Assembly (NCBI GenBank): GCA_036394995.1
Contig: DASWED010000016.1
Coordinates: forward strand, 1-43,955
Source: DASWED01 sp036394995
Lineage (GTDB): Bacteria; Actinomycetota; UBA4738; JACQTL01
DNA length: 43,955 bases
Direction: 5' to 3'
The notes beneath the pieces are model-generated. The model was not told the origin of the DNA. It did no database searches and worked only from the letters and a program-made list of their open reading frames with translations. Made by a program: the position numbers and the translations under genes. The first letter of the stretch is position 1; the number at the start of each line of letters is the position of its first letter. Below are positions 17,472 to 25,693 of the stretch, piece after piece.

Positions 17472-18218
17472 CGCTCGGGCGGGGCGCGCTTCGGCAGCAT
17501 AGCAGTGGGCCGGAACCGGCCCGGACACCGATCGGGCGGCCGTGAGCAGGCCCACGCGGGCCGCTCCCGCCCGCCGCAGCACGTCGGCGCACTCCGCCGC
17601 CGTGGCGCCCGTGGTGAGGACGTCGTCCACGAGCAGCACGTCGCGGGGAGGGCTCCGGCCCCGGCCCACGGGCACGAACGCGCCCCGGAGCGCCGTCCGC
17701 CGCTCGGCCCCGCCCCGCCGGGCCTGGGGACCGGTCTCCCGCGTGCGGGCCAGCATCGGGATGGCCGGGGTCCCCAGCCGGCGGGCCACCACCACGGCCA
17801 GCGCCCGGGCCTGGTCGTACCCCCGGACGGCGCGCCGGCGCCCGGCGAGCGGCACCCACGTCACGGCCGCCGCCGGGAACTCGTTCACCTCGGCCATCGC
17901 CGCGCCGAGGGCCTCCGCCACCGCCCGCCACCCGGAGAACTTCAGCCGGTACAGCGCCGACCGGACCGGCCCCCGGAACAGGAACGGCGCCCGGGCCGTC
18001 GCGATCGACGGCGGCGGGCAGTCCCGGCACGTGGGGACGGCCTCCGGGAACGGCCGCCCGCACCGTTCGCACATGGGCGGCGCCGCCACCGCAAGCTCGA
18101 CCCGGCACGCCGGGCAGAACGGCCACGGGCCCGCGCCGCACCCGGCGCACCGCAGCGGGAACACGACGTCGAACAGGGACCGCAGCACCCGGCCGACGCT
18201 ACCGCGAGCCACCGACAT
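17415..18218 (-). CDS. comF: ComF-family phosphoribosyltransferase-like protein
   Basis: A 267-aa ComF/ComFC family protein. The N-terminus has two zinc-binding pairs (CAGCGAGPWPFCPAC and CERCGR...CRDC). A type I phosphoribosyltransferase domain follows, with RAVRGYDQARALA and the PRPP loop VLLVDDVLTTGATAAEC. In competent bacteria ComFC works with DNA uptake or recombination; in most species its role is unclear. The family usually ends soon after RRAGAARVGLLTAARS. The extra ~30 residues here, to the TAG at 17415, run through the 5' arm of the structured RNA, so this tail may be coincidental readthrough sequence. The start ATG at 18218 lies 27 nt after the upstream gene. Confidence 0.85.
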   Translation of the reverse strand: MSVARGSVGRVLRSLFDVVFPLRCAGCGAGPWPFCPACRVELAVAAPPMCERCGRPFPEAVPTCRDCPPPSIATARAPFLFRGPVRSALYRLKFSGWRAVAEALGAAMAEVNEFPAAAVTWVPLAGRRRAVRGYDQARALAVVVARRLGTPAIPMLARTRETGPQARRGGAERRTALRGAFVPVGRGRSPPRDVLLVDDVLTTGATAAECADVLRRAGAARVGLLTAARSVSGPVPAHCYAAEARPARAGRVVESRPSLWLPGDPPR

Positions 18219-18245
18219 CGAGGCCGGAGCCGGGTGCCGGTTCGA

Positions 18246-18890
18246 CTATTCCAGGGCGATGTCGAGATCGGCGCGGGACCCGTCGTCCGCCAGGAAAGAG
18301 ACCCGCAGGTCGTGTTCGCTTCGGGCCAGCGGGTATCCGGTGGCCGTTCCCTGGCCGGTGGCGGGCTCCACCGCGACCGAGAGCATGGGAAGGGATCCCC
18401 GCCCGTCGGCGAGGTCGACCACGACCTCCGCATCCACCGGGGGCGTGACCACGAACCGCACCGACGTCGAGTCCGAGGCCAGCTGGACCCGCTCCACCCG
18501 GATGGCCACCGATCCCACCCGGACGTCCCGATCGACTCGAACGGTGCCCGTTCGCATCGAGCCTCGGGGCCAGGGGATCGTGAACCGGCGGTCGCCGTGG
18601 AGGGTGCGGGGGGAGCCGTCGAGGTCCACGTCGATCTCGAAGCCGTACCAGCCGGGCGGGAGGTCGGCGATGCCCATCTCGAACGGGACGAACACGTCCT
18701 GGTGGGGCGGGACCGTGACGGTGGCCCGCTCGATGGGGAGGGCCCGGGCCGGTTCGCCGGGGACCCCCACCACCCGGGCCTCGCGGATCGCCACCTGATG
18801 GGGGTCGGCGTCCTCGCCCCGGAAGACCATGGCCCCCTTCACGGTGGCCGGGAACCGTTCGAACCGGGAGCGGACGGAGACGTCGGTCAC
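18246..18890 (-). CDS. Unknown protein, probably beta-rich, coupled to the aldolase-MtnA gene
   Basis: A 214-aa protein that I do not recognise. It has no signal peptide, TM segment or cysteine. Alternating hydrophobic strands (VKGAMVFRGED, ATVTVPPHQDVFVPFEMG, LPPGWYGFEIDVDLDG, VRFVVTPPVDAEVVVDLADG, HDLRVSFLADDG) suggest one or two immunoglobulin-like beta sandwiches. The start GTG at 18890 shares four bases with the upstream stop (GTGA), so translation is probably coupled to the aldolase-MtnA fusion. Nothing in the sequence identifies a catalytic site. The 27 nt after it lead to comF. Confidence 0.65.
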   Translation of the reverse strand: MTDVSVRSRFERFPATVKGAMVFRGEDADPHQVAIREARVVGVPGEPARALPIERATVTVPPHQDVFVPFEMGIADLPPGWYGFEIDVDLDGSPRTLHGDRRFTIPWPRGSMRTGTVRVDRDVRVGSVAIRVERVQLASDSTSVRFVVTPPVDAEVVVDLADGRGSLPMLSVAVEPATGQGTATGYPLARSEHDLRVSFLADDGSRADLDIALE

Positions 18891-20419
18891 CCGGCTGCCT
18901 CCACGGCATGCCGGAGCCCGTCCCCGAACGGCGGCCGGACGATCCCGTGCTCGGTGACGATCGCCGTGACCAGCTCGGCGGGCGTGACGTCGAACGCCGG
19001 GTTCCACGCGGCCGCGCCCTCTGGGGCCACCCGCGTGCCGAACGCATGCGTGACCTCCTCCGGATCGCGGTCCTCGATCCGGATGTCGTCGCCTGACGCC
19101 GTCGCGAGGTCAACGGTGGAGATCGGCGCCGCGACGTAGAACGGGACGCCGTGCCGCGCGGCCAGCACGGCCAGCGGGTACGTCCCGATCTTGTTTGCCA
19201 GGTCGCCGTTCGCCGCGATCCGGTCCGCCCCCGTGATCACGGCGTCCACCTTGCCGCGGGCCATCAGCGAACCTGCCGCCGCGTCGGCGACCACCGTGCA
19301 CGGCACGCCGAGTCGGTCCAGCTCCCACGCCGTCAACCGGGCACCCTGCAGCAGGGGCCGGGTCTCGTCCACCCACACGTGGATGCCCTTCCCGGCGAGG
19401 TGGGCGCACCACAGCACGCCGAACGCCGTCCCGATCCCCGCGGTGCAGAGCATCCCCGTGTTGCAGTGGGTGAGCACGTTGGCCACGTCCGGGATCAGCG
19501 CCTCTCCGAACCACCCCATCGCCGAGCACGCGGCGGCATCCTCGAGCTCCATCGCCCGGGCCTCGGCGTGGAGAGCCTCGGGGAGGTTCTCGTCGGCCGA
19601 GCGCGCTGCGACCCGGCCGAGCCGGTCCACGGCCCACCGGATGTTCGCCGCCGTCGGGCGGGTCGCCACCAGCAGCTCGCCCGCCTTCTCGACGGATTCC
19701 CGCACGTCCTCGCCCCGAAGTCTCGCGAGGAAGGCGGCGAGCGTCACGCCGAAGGCGGCCGTGATCCCGAGCAGCGGTGCGCCGCGCACCGCGAGGCGCC
19801 GAATGGCCTCGGCCACCTCCTCGACCGTCTCGGCCCGGAACCCGGCGTCGATGTTCGGCATCCTCGACTGATCGAACCCGTGGACCACCGGCCCGACGGG
19901 GGGTTCGTCGTCCTCGGGCCGGGCGGGGGCTCCGACCGAGAGCTCGACCGGCGTGAACGGCCCGGCGATCATCCCGACCAACGGCGGCGGGTTCGGAAGA
20001 CGAAGGCCCCACAGAGCCATGTCCACCATGGCCGCGGCGTGCTCGAGTGTCCGGCCGGTCCCGTACAGGCCGTGCCTGCCGTGCCGCGGCTCGTCTCCGG
20101 GAACCGGCATGGTTCCTGCGGGGTGCGCGTGGACGATCGCGCGGATCTCCCGATAGTCGCGATATGTGCGGACATGGATCGGCGTATCCGATGACGCGCC
20201 GGCCGGTGGGTCGTGCAGGGTGCCCGCCAGGACGTCGTCCGGCTCCAGCCGATGGAGGTCCGCATCCCTCCTGGTGATGACGAGCCGGCGGCCGTCGAAC
20301 GTCGAGAGGTTGCCCTCGGTGCCCGTGATCAGCCCGCGGCGGGCAAGGTGCGCGCCGACCGCGCGGAAGGCCGCCATCTCCCCGGGCCGGGGTTCCTCCA
20401 CGCGCTCCGCCGACGTCAC
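18887..20419 (-). CDS. mtnA: Class II aldolase-like domain fused to S-methyl-5-thioribose-1-phosphate isomerase
   Basis: A 510-aa fusion. The C-terminal part (about 175-510) is MtnA of methionine salvage: RGAPLLGITAAFG, RPTAANIRWAVDRL, LTHCNTG with the catalytic Cys319, VWVDETRPLLQGARLTAWEL, and GADRIAANGD with Asp399. The N-terminal part (about 12-145) is a compact class II aldolase fold: TEGNLSTFDGRRLVITR, ASSDTPIHVRTY, metal motif HAH (97, 99) and HG (116). About 60-70 residues usual between the HxH and third His appear missing, and the SSE motif is SSD. The natural partner activity is MtnB (methylthioribulose-1-P dehydratase) or a methylthioribulose-1-P aldolase. The GTG at 20419 starts 10 nt after the ahcY stop; an ATG 14 codons later is an alternative. 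Confidence 0.82.
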   Translation of the reverse strand: MTSAERVEEPRPGEMAAFRAVGAHLARRGLITGTEGNLSTFDGRRLVITRRDADLHRLEPDDVLAGTLHDPPAGASSDTPIHVRTYRDYREIRAIVHAHPAGTMPVPGDEPRHGRHGLYGTGRTLEHAAAMVDMALWGLRLPNPPPLVGMIAGPFTPVELSVGAPARPEDDEPPVGPVVHGFDQSRMPNIDAGFRAETVEEVAEAIRRLAVRGAPLLGITAAFGVTLAAFLARLRGEDVRESVEKAGELLVATRPTAANIRWAVDRLGRVAARSADENLPEALHAEARAMELEDAAACSAMGWFGEALIPDVANVLTHCNTGMLCTAGIGTAFGVLWCAHLAGKGIHVWVDETRPLLQGARLTAWELDRLGVPCTVVADAAAGSLMARGKVDAVITGADRIAANGDLANKIGTYPLAVLAARHGVPFYVAAPISTVDLATASGDDIRIEDRDPEEVTHAFGTRVAPEGAAAWNPAFDVTPAELVTAIVTEHGIVRPPFGDGLRHAVEAAG

Positions 20420-20429
20420 GTTCGGGAAT

Positions 20430-21686
20430 CTACGTCCCCTGCTCCCACGATGACAGGTAGGCCTCCTGCTCCGGCGTGAGCTCGTCGATCTCCACGCCCA
20501 TGGCCTGGAGCTTGAGCCGGGCCACCTCGGCGTCGATGTCCTCGGGCACCCCATACACCCGCTGCTCCAGCCCTTCCCGGTTCCTGGCGATCCACTCCAC
20601 GCACAGGGCCTGGTTCGCGAACGACATGTCCATGACCGCAGCCGGGTGGCCCTCGGCGGCCGCCAGGTTCACCAACCGGCCCTCGGCCAGCAGCGAGACC
20701 CGTCGACCGTCGGCGAACGTGTACTGGTCCACGAAGTCCCGGACCCGCCTGGGCTCCCCTCCCAGGTCCGCGAGCGCCTGCTTGTCGATCTCCACGTCGA
20801 AGTGGCCGGAGTTCGCCAGGACCGCGCCGTCCTTCATGGCCTCCATGTGCTCGCGTCGGATGATCGAGGTGTCGCCGGTGACCGTGACGAACACGTCGCC
20901 GATGCGGGCGGCATCGCGGAGCGGCATCACGCGGTACCCCTCCATCACGGCCTCGATCGCGGCGAGCGGGGCGACCTCGGTGACCACCACGTGCGCGCCC
21001 ATCCCCCGGGCCCGCGAGGCGACCCCCCGGCCGCACATCCCGTAGCCGCACACCACCACGGTCCGCCCGGCCAGCAGGAGGTTCGTGGCCCGCAGGATCG
21101 CGTCGATGGTCGACTGCCCGGTCCCGAACCGATTGTCGAACAGGTGCTTGGTGTTCGCGTCGTTCACCGCGACGATCGGATAGGCCAGCACGCCGTTCGC
21201 GGCCATGGACCGGAGCCGGATCACGCCGGTGGTGGTCTCCTCGGTCCCGGCCACGATCTCGGGGAGCTGCTCGCGGCGCTTGGTGTGCAGCAGGCCCACC
21301 AGGTCGGCGCCGTCGTCCATCGTCACGTTCGGGTGGTGGTCGAGGACCGAGTTGATGTGCCGGTAGTACGTCTCGTTGTCCTCGCCCTTGATGGCGTACA
21401 CGCTGATCCCGCTCTGCTCGCACAGCGCGGCGGCCACGTCGTCCTGGGTGGACAGCGGGTTCGACGCGCACAGCGCCACCTCGGCGCCGCCGGCCTGGAG
21501 CGTCTCAACAAGGTTCGCGGTCTCCGTGGTGACGTGCAGGCACGCCGCGATCTTCAGCCCCTCCAGGGGCCGTTCCTTCTCGAACCGCTCCCTGATGAGC
21601 GCCAGCACCCGCATCTCCGTGGCGGCCCAGTCGATGCGGGACCGTCCCCGTTCGACCAGGCCGAGGTCCTTCACGTCGCAGTCCAT
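20430..21686 (-). CDS. ahcY: Adenosylhomocysteinase (short type)
   Basis: A 418-aa S-adenosylhomocysteine hydrolase: SAH to adenosine plus homocysteine, using bound NAD. Motifs include CLHVTTETANLVETL, CASNPLSTQDDVAAAL, NETYYRHI, the substrate site LPEIVAGTEETTTGVIRL, NDANTKHLFDNRFGTGQS, and the NAD fold CGYGMCGRG (GxGxxG at 214-219). The C-terminus ends YLSSWEQGT instead of the PxxYRY tail of the long eukaryotic/mycobacterial type, so it is the short form seen in archaea and thermophiles. The start at 21686 follows the PNP stop by one base, with GGAGC upstream, so it belongs to the same operon as PNP and the aldolase-MtnA gene. Confidence 0.95.
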   Translation of the reverse strand: MDCDVKDLGLVERGRSRIDWAATEMRVLALIRERFEKERPLEGLKIAACLHVTTETANLVETLQAGGAEVALCASNPLSTQDDVAAALCEQSGISVYAIKGEDNETYYRHINSVLDHHPNVTMDDGADLVGLLHTKRREQLPEIVAGTEETTTGVIRLRSMAANGVLAYPIVAVNDANTKHLFDNRFGTGQSTIDAILRATNLLLAGRTVVVCGYGMCGRGVASRARGMGAHVVVTEVAPLAAIEAVMEGYRVMPLRDAARIGDVFVTVTGDTSIIRREHMEAMKDGAVLANSGHFDVEIDKQALADLGGEPRRVRDFVDQYTFADGRRVSLLAEGRLVNLAAAEGHPAAVMDMSFANQALCVEWIARNREGLEQRVYGVPEDIDAEVARLKLQAMGVEIDELTPEQEAYLSSWEQGT

Positions 21687-21687
21687 G

Positions 21688-22578
21688 TCAGCTCCTCGTC
21701 TCGTGTTCGTCCGAACGCTCCCCCGCCGGTGCGGCGGCCATCCTGGGAACGATCCGCTCCAGCAGCCGGGCCAGGTTCGGCCCCATGCTCCGTCCGACCT
21801 CGATGACCTCGAGGTGGCTGACCTCGCCGCCCACCGAGTTCGTCACCGAGAACAATCCCAGGATCCGCATCCCGAGGGCCCTGGCCGGCAGCGCTTCCGG
21901 CACCACCGACATGCCCACGACGGTCCCGCCGGCGGACCGCATGAACTCGATCTCCGCCCGGGTCTCGTACGAGGGCCCCGGCGCCGCGAGGTACACGCCC
22001 TCCGCCGCGTCCAGCCCCGCGGCCGGCGCTTCCTCCAGGGCGATCCGCCGGAGCTCCGGGTCGTACAGGGCAGACACGTCGATGAACGGCGGGGAGCCGT
22101 CGGCGCCCCGCCATCCCCGCAGCGGGTTGTCCCCCATGAAGTTCAGGTGGTCGGCGGCCACCACCAGGGAACCGGGCCGGAGCGCCGGGTCCAGCGCGCC
22201 CACCGCGGCCGTGAGGACCATGATGTCGGCCCCCAGCAGCCTGGCCACCCGGACCGGCATCGACGACACCGTCATGGGGTGGCCCTCGTAGTAGTGGATC
22301 CGGCCCATGAACGCGGCCACGGGGACCCCGGCCAGGGTGCCCATCAGCAGGCGTCCGGCGTGCCCCGGGACGGTCGGCGCCGGGAACCCCGGCAGTTCCT
22401 CGAACGAGAACGACGCGTCCTGCTCGACCAGGTCGGCCGCGGGGCCCAGGCCCGAGCCCAGGATGATCCCGATGCGCGGCACCACCGCCGAGCGCTCGAG
22501 GATCGCGGCCATCGCGCGTTCGGCGTCGTCGTTCCCCGGCCCCGGAAGGGTCGTCAACGCAGCGCCCTCGTTCGTCAT
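21688..22578 (-). CDS. Purine nucleoside phosphorylase (trimeric, class I)
   Basis: A 296-aa PNP/MTAP family enzyme: phosphate loop GIILGSGLG, the His in PGHAGRLLMG, GRIHYYEGHP, TAAVGALDP, and the signature LAAPGPSYETRAEIEFMRSAGG followed by VGMSVVPEALPAR and VTNSVGG. The Glu (YETRAE) and the Asn (VTNSV) are those of 6-oxopurine (inosine/guanosine) phosphorylases; MTA phosphorylases have Asp at the Asn position. So it probably splits inosine and guanosine rather than methylthioadenosine. The ATG at 22578 has GGGAGGGG 5 nt upstream. A longer reading from 22599 adds seven unlikely residues. Next to ahcY it could remove nucleosides formed from SAH. Confidence 0.88.
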   Translation of the reverse strand: MTNEGAALTTLPGPGNDDAERAMAAILERSAVVPRIGIILGSGLGPAADLVEQDASFSFEELPGFPAPTVPGHAGRLLMGTLAGVPVAAFMGRIHYYEGHPMTVSSMPVRVARLLGADIMVLTAAVGALDPALRPGSLVVAADHLNFMGDNPLRGWRGADGSPPFIDVSALYDPELRRIALEEAPAAGLDAAEGVYLAAPGPSYETRAEIEFMRSAGGTVVGMSVVPEALPARALGMRILGLFSVTNSVGGEVSHLEVIEVGRSMGPNLARLLERIVPRMAAAPAGERSDEHETRS

Positions 22579-22600
22579 GGCCCCTCCCCCGGCCTGCACG

Positions 22601-23704
22601 CTACGATCCCTCCGGGCCCTCGGCCAGCGCCGCCTTGATCCGGTTGATGGCGTCGATGGGCGCTGGATCGACGCCCCGCAGCGCGGCCAGGTACACGCTG
22701 GTGGCGCTCCCCAGCATCACCAGCGACATCAGCTCGGCCAGCGGCGTGGCGCCGCGGGCCCGGACCTCGCGATGGGGCATCCCGGCGGACTCCGCCACCT
22801 CCACGGAGATCGGGAACCGCGCGGCCACGTCCGGATGCTCGCCCTCGTGGCGGAGGGTCAGCAGGACGAACCGGTCCCCCATCCCCGCGGACCACCCCAC
22901 CACCTCGTTGTGGTCAAGCTCGGGGAGGGCCGCCGCGAACGCCGGCACCTTCGCGTTCTCGTTCAGCTCGGTCTTCCACCGGGTGGCCGCGACGGCACCC
23001 ACGCCGTCGGCGCCCCACACCACCGGGAACCGGTCCCCGATGGCCACCGCCAACTGCTTGGCCTCGTTCTCCGGGCCCGGCCGTTCCGGGCCCACCTCCG
23101 CGGCCAGCTCGTCGAGCATCGCCGACGCGTCATCCACCTCGTCGCCGAGCGGTGGGATCACCCCGGCGGTCTCGAACGCCCCGAGGGTCCCCAACACCAG
23201 GTAGCCGATCGCGGCGCGGGGCTGGAACCCGGACGGGACCGCCACCACGGGCACTCCGCGCTCCCGGGCCCGCTCGGCCAGGGCACCCCCGGAGGTCACG
23301 GCGATCAGCCGGCACCCCCGTCCCGCCGCCTCGTCGAAGCAGGCCAGGGTCTCCGCCGTGTCGCCGGAGTAGGACGACGCCACCACCAGCGTGTCCGGCC
23401 CGCAGAACGCAGGCAGGACGGGGCCCTTGGCCACCGCCACGGGGATCCCCAGCCGGTCCCGGTACAGGGCTCCGACCACGTCGCCGGAGATCCCCGAGCC
23501 CCCCATCCCGCACATCGCCACCGCGGCCACGCCACCGGCCTCGGCGCGAACGGCCACGCCCGCCGCGTACCCCGCGCGGCTCTGCGCTCCCAGATCGAGG
23601 ACCGTCCGGAGCATGCCGGAGGGGTCCCCGGCGGACAGCGCGGCCGCGTCGTCGAGGTCGGCCTGGGCCACGTTCACCGACCGGCCGCCGGCCGGGTGAC
23701 GCAC
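22601..23704 (-). CDS. Bifunctional phosphoglucose/phosphomannose isomerase (SIS domain)
   Basis: A 367-aa SIS-domain isomerase interconverting fructose-6-P with glucose-6-P or mannose-6-P. Visible motifs are CGMGGSGISGDV (phosphate-binding loop), VASSYSGDTAETL, TSGGALAERARERG, NENAKVPAFAAALPELDHNEVVGW with the family's catalytic His/Glu region, and a C-terminal INRIKAALAE helix. It supplies mannose-6-P to the phosphomannomutase two genes upstream; the order mutase - Trm112 - isomerase - ahcY is an actinobacterial theme. The GTG at 23704 is a weak start; a second GTG ten codons later (NVAQADLDD) is an alternative. It lies 22 nt downstream of the Trm112-like gene. Confidence 0.88.
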   Translation of the reverse strand: MRHPAGGRSVNVAQADLDDAAALSAGDPSGMLRTVLDLGAQSRAGYAAGVAVRAEAGGVAAVAMCGMGGSGISGDVVGALYRDRLGIPVAVAKGPVLPAFCGPDTLVVASSYSGDTAETLACFDEAAGRGCRLIAVTSGGALAERARERGVPVVAVPSGFQPRAAIGYLVLGTLGAFETAGVIPPLGDEVDDASAMLDELAAEVGPERPGPENEAKQLAVAIGDRFPVVWGADGVGAVAATRWKTELNENAKVPAFAAALPELDHNEVVGWSAGMGDRFVLLTLRHEGEHPDVAARFPISVEVAESAGMPHREVRARGATPLAELMSLVMLGSATSVYLAALRGVDPAPIDAINRIKAALAEGPEGS

Positions 23705-23726
23705 CGCCGGGAGCGCACGCCCGCGT

Positions 23727-23900
23727 TCACACCGCCGGCTTCTCGGCCTCGTCGACCAGCATCACGGGGATGCCGTCCCGCACGGGATACCGGTAGTGGC
23801 ACTTCTGGCACTCGATGATCTGGGTGGCCTCGTCGTACACCACATCCCCCCGGCAGTTGGGGCAGGCCAGGATCTCCAGCAGGTCCTTGTCCACGCTCAT
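23727..23900 (-). CDS. Trm112/UPF0434-like zinc ribbon protein (57 aa)
   Basis: A 57-aa protein: SVDKDLLEILACPNC, then a strand pair and IIECQKCHYRYPVRDGIPVML, ending EAEKPAV. Two CxxC knuckles (Cys13/16 and Cys31/34) build the Trm112-type zinc ribbon; the IPVML motif is diagnostic. In eukaryotes and archaea Trm112 activates methyltransferases; the bacterial role is poorly known. ATG at 23900 follows GGGGAGGAGG by about 10 nt. It sits between the phosphomannomutase and isomerase genes on the same strand. It is short enough to be missed by automatic ORF calling. Confidence 0.9.
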   Translation of the reverse strand: MSVDKDLLEILACPNCRGDVVYDEATQIIECQKCHYRYPVRDGIPVMLVDEAEKPAV

Positions 23901-23946
23901 CCGGCGACGCCTCCTCCCCGCGCCGCCCTGCCCCGCGTCCCGCGGC

Positions 23947-25290
23947 TCACCCGCGGATCACGGAGAGGACGTCCGCGGTCTTCTCCTCCAGCAGCTCCGA
24001 CGTGCGGGCCTCCACGTTCAGCCGCACCAGCGGCTCGGTGTTCGACGGGCGCACGTTGCACCACCAGTCGTCGTACTGCACGGTCAGCCCATCCAGGCGA
24101 TCCTGCCGGCCGTCGGCGAACCGCCGCGCGACGGCCTCGAGCACGGCGGCCTGGTCGTCCACCCGGGAGTTGATCTCCCCGGAGTCGAAGTATCGCCGGA
24201 ACGGCTGGAGCAGCTCGGACAGGGGCCGCCGGGCCTTCGACATCTCCCCCAGGACCACGACCCCAGCGATGAGCCCGGAGTCCGCCCGGTAGTTCTCGCG
24301 GAAGTAGTAGTGGCCGGAGTGCTCGCCGCCGAACACGGCGCCGGTCTCGGCCATGACCCGCTTGATGAAGGAGTGCCCCACCCGGGTCCGCACGGGCCTC
24401 CCCCCGTTCTCCCGGATGACCTCGGGGACCACCCACGAGCAGATCAGGTTGTGGACCACCGCGGCCCCCGGCTCGCGCTCCAGCAGGGCCTTGGCCACCA
24501 GGGCCGTGACGAGGGAGCCGCTCACGCCCTCGGCCCGTTCGTCCACCAGGAACACGCGGTCGGCGTCCCCGTCGAACGCCATCCCCACGTCGGCCCGGTG
24601 CTCCGTCACCGCCCGGCGGAGGTCGGCCTGGTTCTCGGGGTCGATGGGGTCGGCGGGGTGGTTGGGGAAGGTCCCGTCCAGCTCGGGGAACAGGGCCACG
24701 AGCTTCACGGGGAGTCGCTCCATCACCGCGGGGACCACCAGCCCGCCCATGCCGTTCGCGGTGTCGGCCACGACGGTCAGGGGGGCCATGGCGCCGACAT
24801 CCACGAACGTGAGGACGTGTTCGACGTACGCCTCCAGGAGGTCGCGGCGCTCCACGGTGCCCCGCGCGGCCGACGGCGGGTACTCGTCGTGCTCGGCCAG
24901 GGCCCGGATGTCACCGAGCCCGGTGTCCTCGCCCACGGGGGCGGCGCCGGCCAGGCAGAACTTCAGCCCGTTGTAGTTCGGTGGGTTGTGGCTGGCCGTG
25001 ATCGACACCGCCGGCACGTCCAGGTGACCGGAGGCGAAGTAGACCAGGTCGGTGGAGGTGAGCCCGAGGTCGACCACGTCCACCCCCCGGGAGGTCACGC
25101 CCTCAAAGAAGGCCTCGGCCAGCTCCGGCGACGAGAGCCGGACGTCGCGTCCCACGGCGATCCGGGGAGCCCCGGCCCACGTGGCGAACGCGGCCCCGAT
25201 CCGCCGGGCCACGTCCCCGTCCAGCTGGTCGGGGACCGTGCCGCGCACGTCGTACGCCTTGAAGATCGGGGAGAGGTCACGGATGGACAC
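23947..25290 (-). CDS. manB: Phosphomannomutase/phosphoglucomutase
   Basis: A 447-aa alpha-D-phosphohexomutase converting mannose-6-P to mannose-1-P. The four active-site parts are present: phosphoserine loop TASHNPPNYNG (Ser100), metal loop FDGDADR (240-245), sugar loop GGEHSGHYYF (322-327), and the phosphate loop RPSNTEPLVRLNVEA near the C-terminus. Length fits the family. I chose the GTG at 25290 since the family starts with FKAYDVRGT shortly after. A TAGGAT -10-like box lies 11 nt upstream (25302-25307). With the isomerase downstream and the guanylyltransferase at 40121 it makes GDP-mannose for cell-surface glycans. Confidence 0.92.
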   Translation of the reverse strand: MSIRDLSPIFKAYDVRGTVPDQLDGDVARRIGAAFATWAGAPRIAVGRDVRLSSPELAEAFFEGVTSRGVDVVDLGLTSTDLVYFASGHLDVPAVSITASHNPPNYNGLKFCLAGAAPVGEDTGLGDIRALAEHDEYPPSAARGTVERRDLLEAYVEHVLTFVDVGAMAPLTVVADTANGMGGLVVPAVMERLPVKLVALFPELDGTFPNHPADPIDPENQADLRRAVTEHRADVGMAFDGDADRVFLVDERAEGVSGSLVTALVAKALLEREPGAAVVHNLICSWVVPEVIRENGGRPVRTRVGHSFIKRVMAETGAVFGGEHSGHYYFRENYRADSGLIAGVVVLGEMSKARRPLSELLQPFRRYFDSGEINSRVDDQAAVLEAVARRFADGRQDRLDGLTVQYDDWWCNVRPSNTEPLVRLNVEARTSELLEEKTADVLSVIRG

Positions 25291-25301
25291 GACGGAGTCG
25301 C

Positions 25302-25307
25302 ATCCTA
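25302..25307 (-). promoter_or_regulatory. Candidate -10 box (TAGGAT) for the manB-ahcY-comF unit
   Basis: TAGGAT on the minus strand is 11 nt from the GTG start of the mutase, so the transcript would have a leader of only a few bases. No recognisable -35. It lies just downstream of the tandem repeats at 25331-25443. Confidence 0.35.
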
Positions 25308-25330
25308 CATGCCGGTCCGGCCCGCCGCCC

Positions 25331-25443
25331 GGGGACACCGGGGGCGCATCCGCCGTCGCCGGGGAATACCGGGCGCATCCGCCGTCGCCGGGGGGCACCG
25401 GGCGCATCCGCCGCCCGGGGACACCGGGCGCATCCGCCGCGGG
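25331..25443. repeat. Four-copy GC-rich tandem repeat (27-30 nt unit)
   Basis: Four imperfect copies begin at about 25331, 25361, 25390 and 25417. Each has the core ACCGGGCGCATCCGCC, with two extra G in copy one and T for C before the core in copy two. The core contains GGCG-CATC-CGCC, which can form a hairpin on either strand. The array is in the 214-nt gap between the zinc ribbon and mutase genes. It may be a minisatellite or a protein-binding array near the mutase promoter. Confidence 0.8.
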
Positions 25444-25504
25444 ATGCCGAAGGACCGAGCCTCCGCCGCCGGATGGGGGATGGGGCCGTTGGGTTGGGCT
25501 GGGC

Positions 25505-25693
25505 CTAGCGGGAGCCGACGGTCCCGAGCACGGAGTGCAGCGGGGCCGGCTGTCCGTCCTTGACCCACCATTTTGCTTCGCACTGGTGGCAGGTCGAGAA
25601 CTCGAGCTCGGCTCCACTGACGGTCATCGCGATCGAGATGACGTCGCCCGTCCCACAGGCCGGGCACTTGGTGGGGGAGTTCTTAGGGGCCAT
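25505..25693 (-). CDS. Small zinc ribbon protein (62 aa)
   Basis: A 62-aa protein starting MAPKNSPTKCPACGTGDVIS. Two CxxC knuckles (CPAC and CHQC, about 25 residues apart) flank beta strands with TVSGAELEFSTC, then EAKWWVKDGQPAPLHSVL: a classic zinc ribbon. Its function is unknown; it may bind nucleic acid or protein. In-frame starts further upstream (ATG near 25765, GTG at 25798) would add 24-35 residues; I prefer 25693 because the ribbon begins right after it, though no strong ribosome site is visible. The 211 nt between it and the L,D-transpeptidase gene hold no other gene that I can support. In related genomes a DUF3499 zinc protein sits near this place, but this sequence does not resemble it. 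Confidence 0.7.
   Translation of the reverse strand: MAPKNSPTKCPACGTGDVISIAMTVSGAELEFSTCHQCEAKWWVKDGQPAPLHSVLGTVGSR

Noticed and set aside
21688..22578. 5'-methylthioadenosine phosphorylase (MtnP)
   Set aside because: The nucleobase-binding position has Asn (VTNSV) as in inosine/guanosine phosphorylases, not the Asp of MTA phosphorylases, despite the nearby MtnA.
25331..25443. CRISPR array
   Set aside because: Units are directly adjacent and degenerate, without unique spacers, and no cas gene is present.
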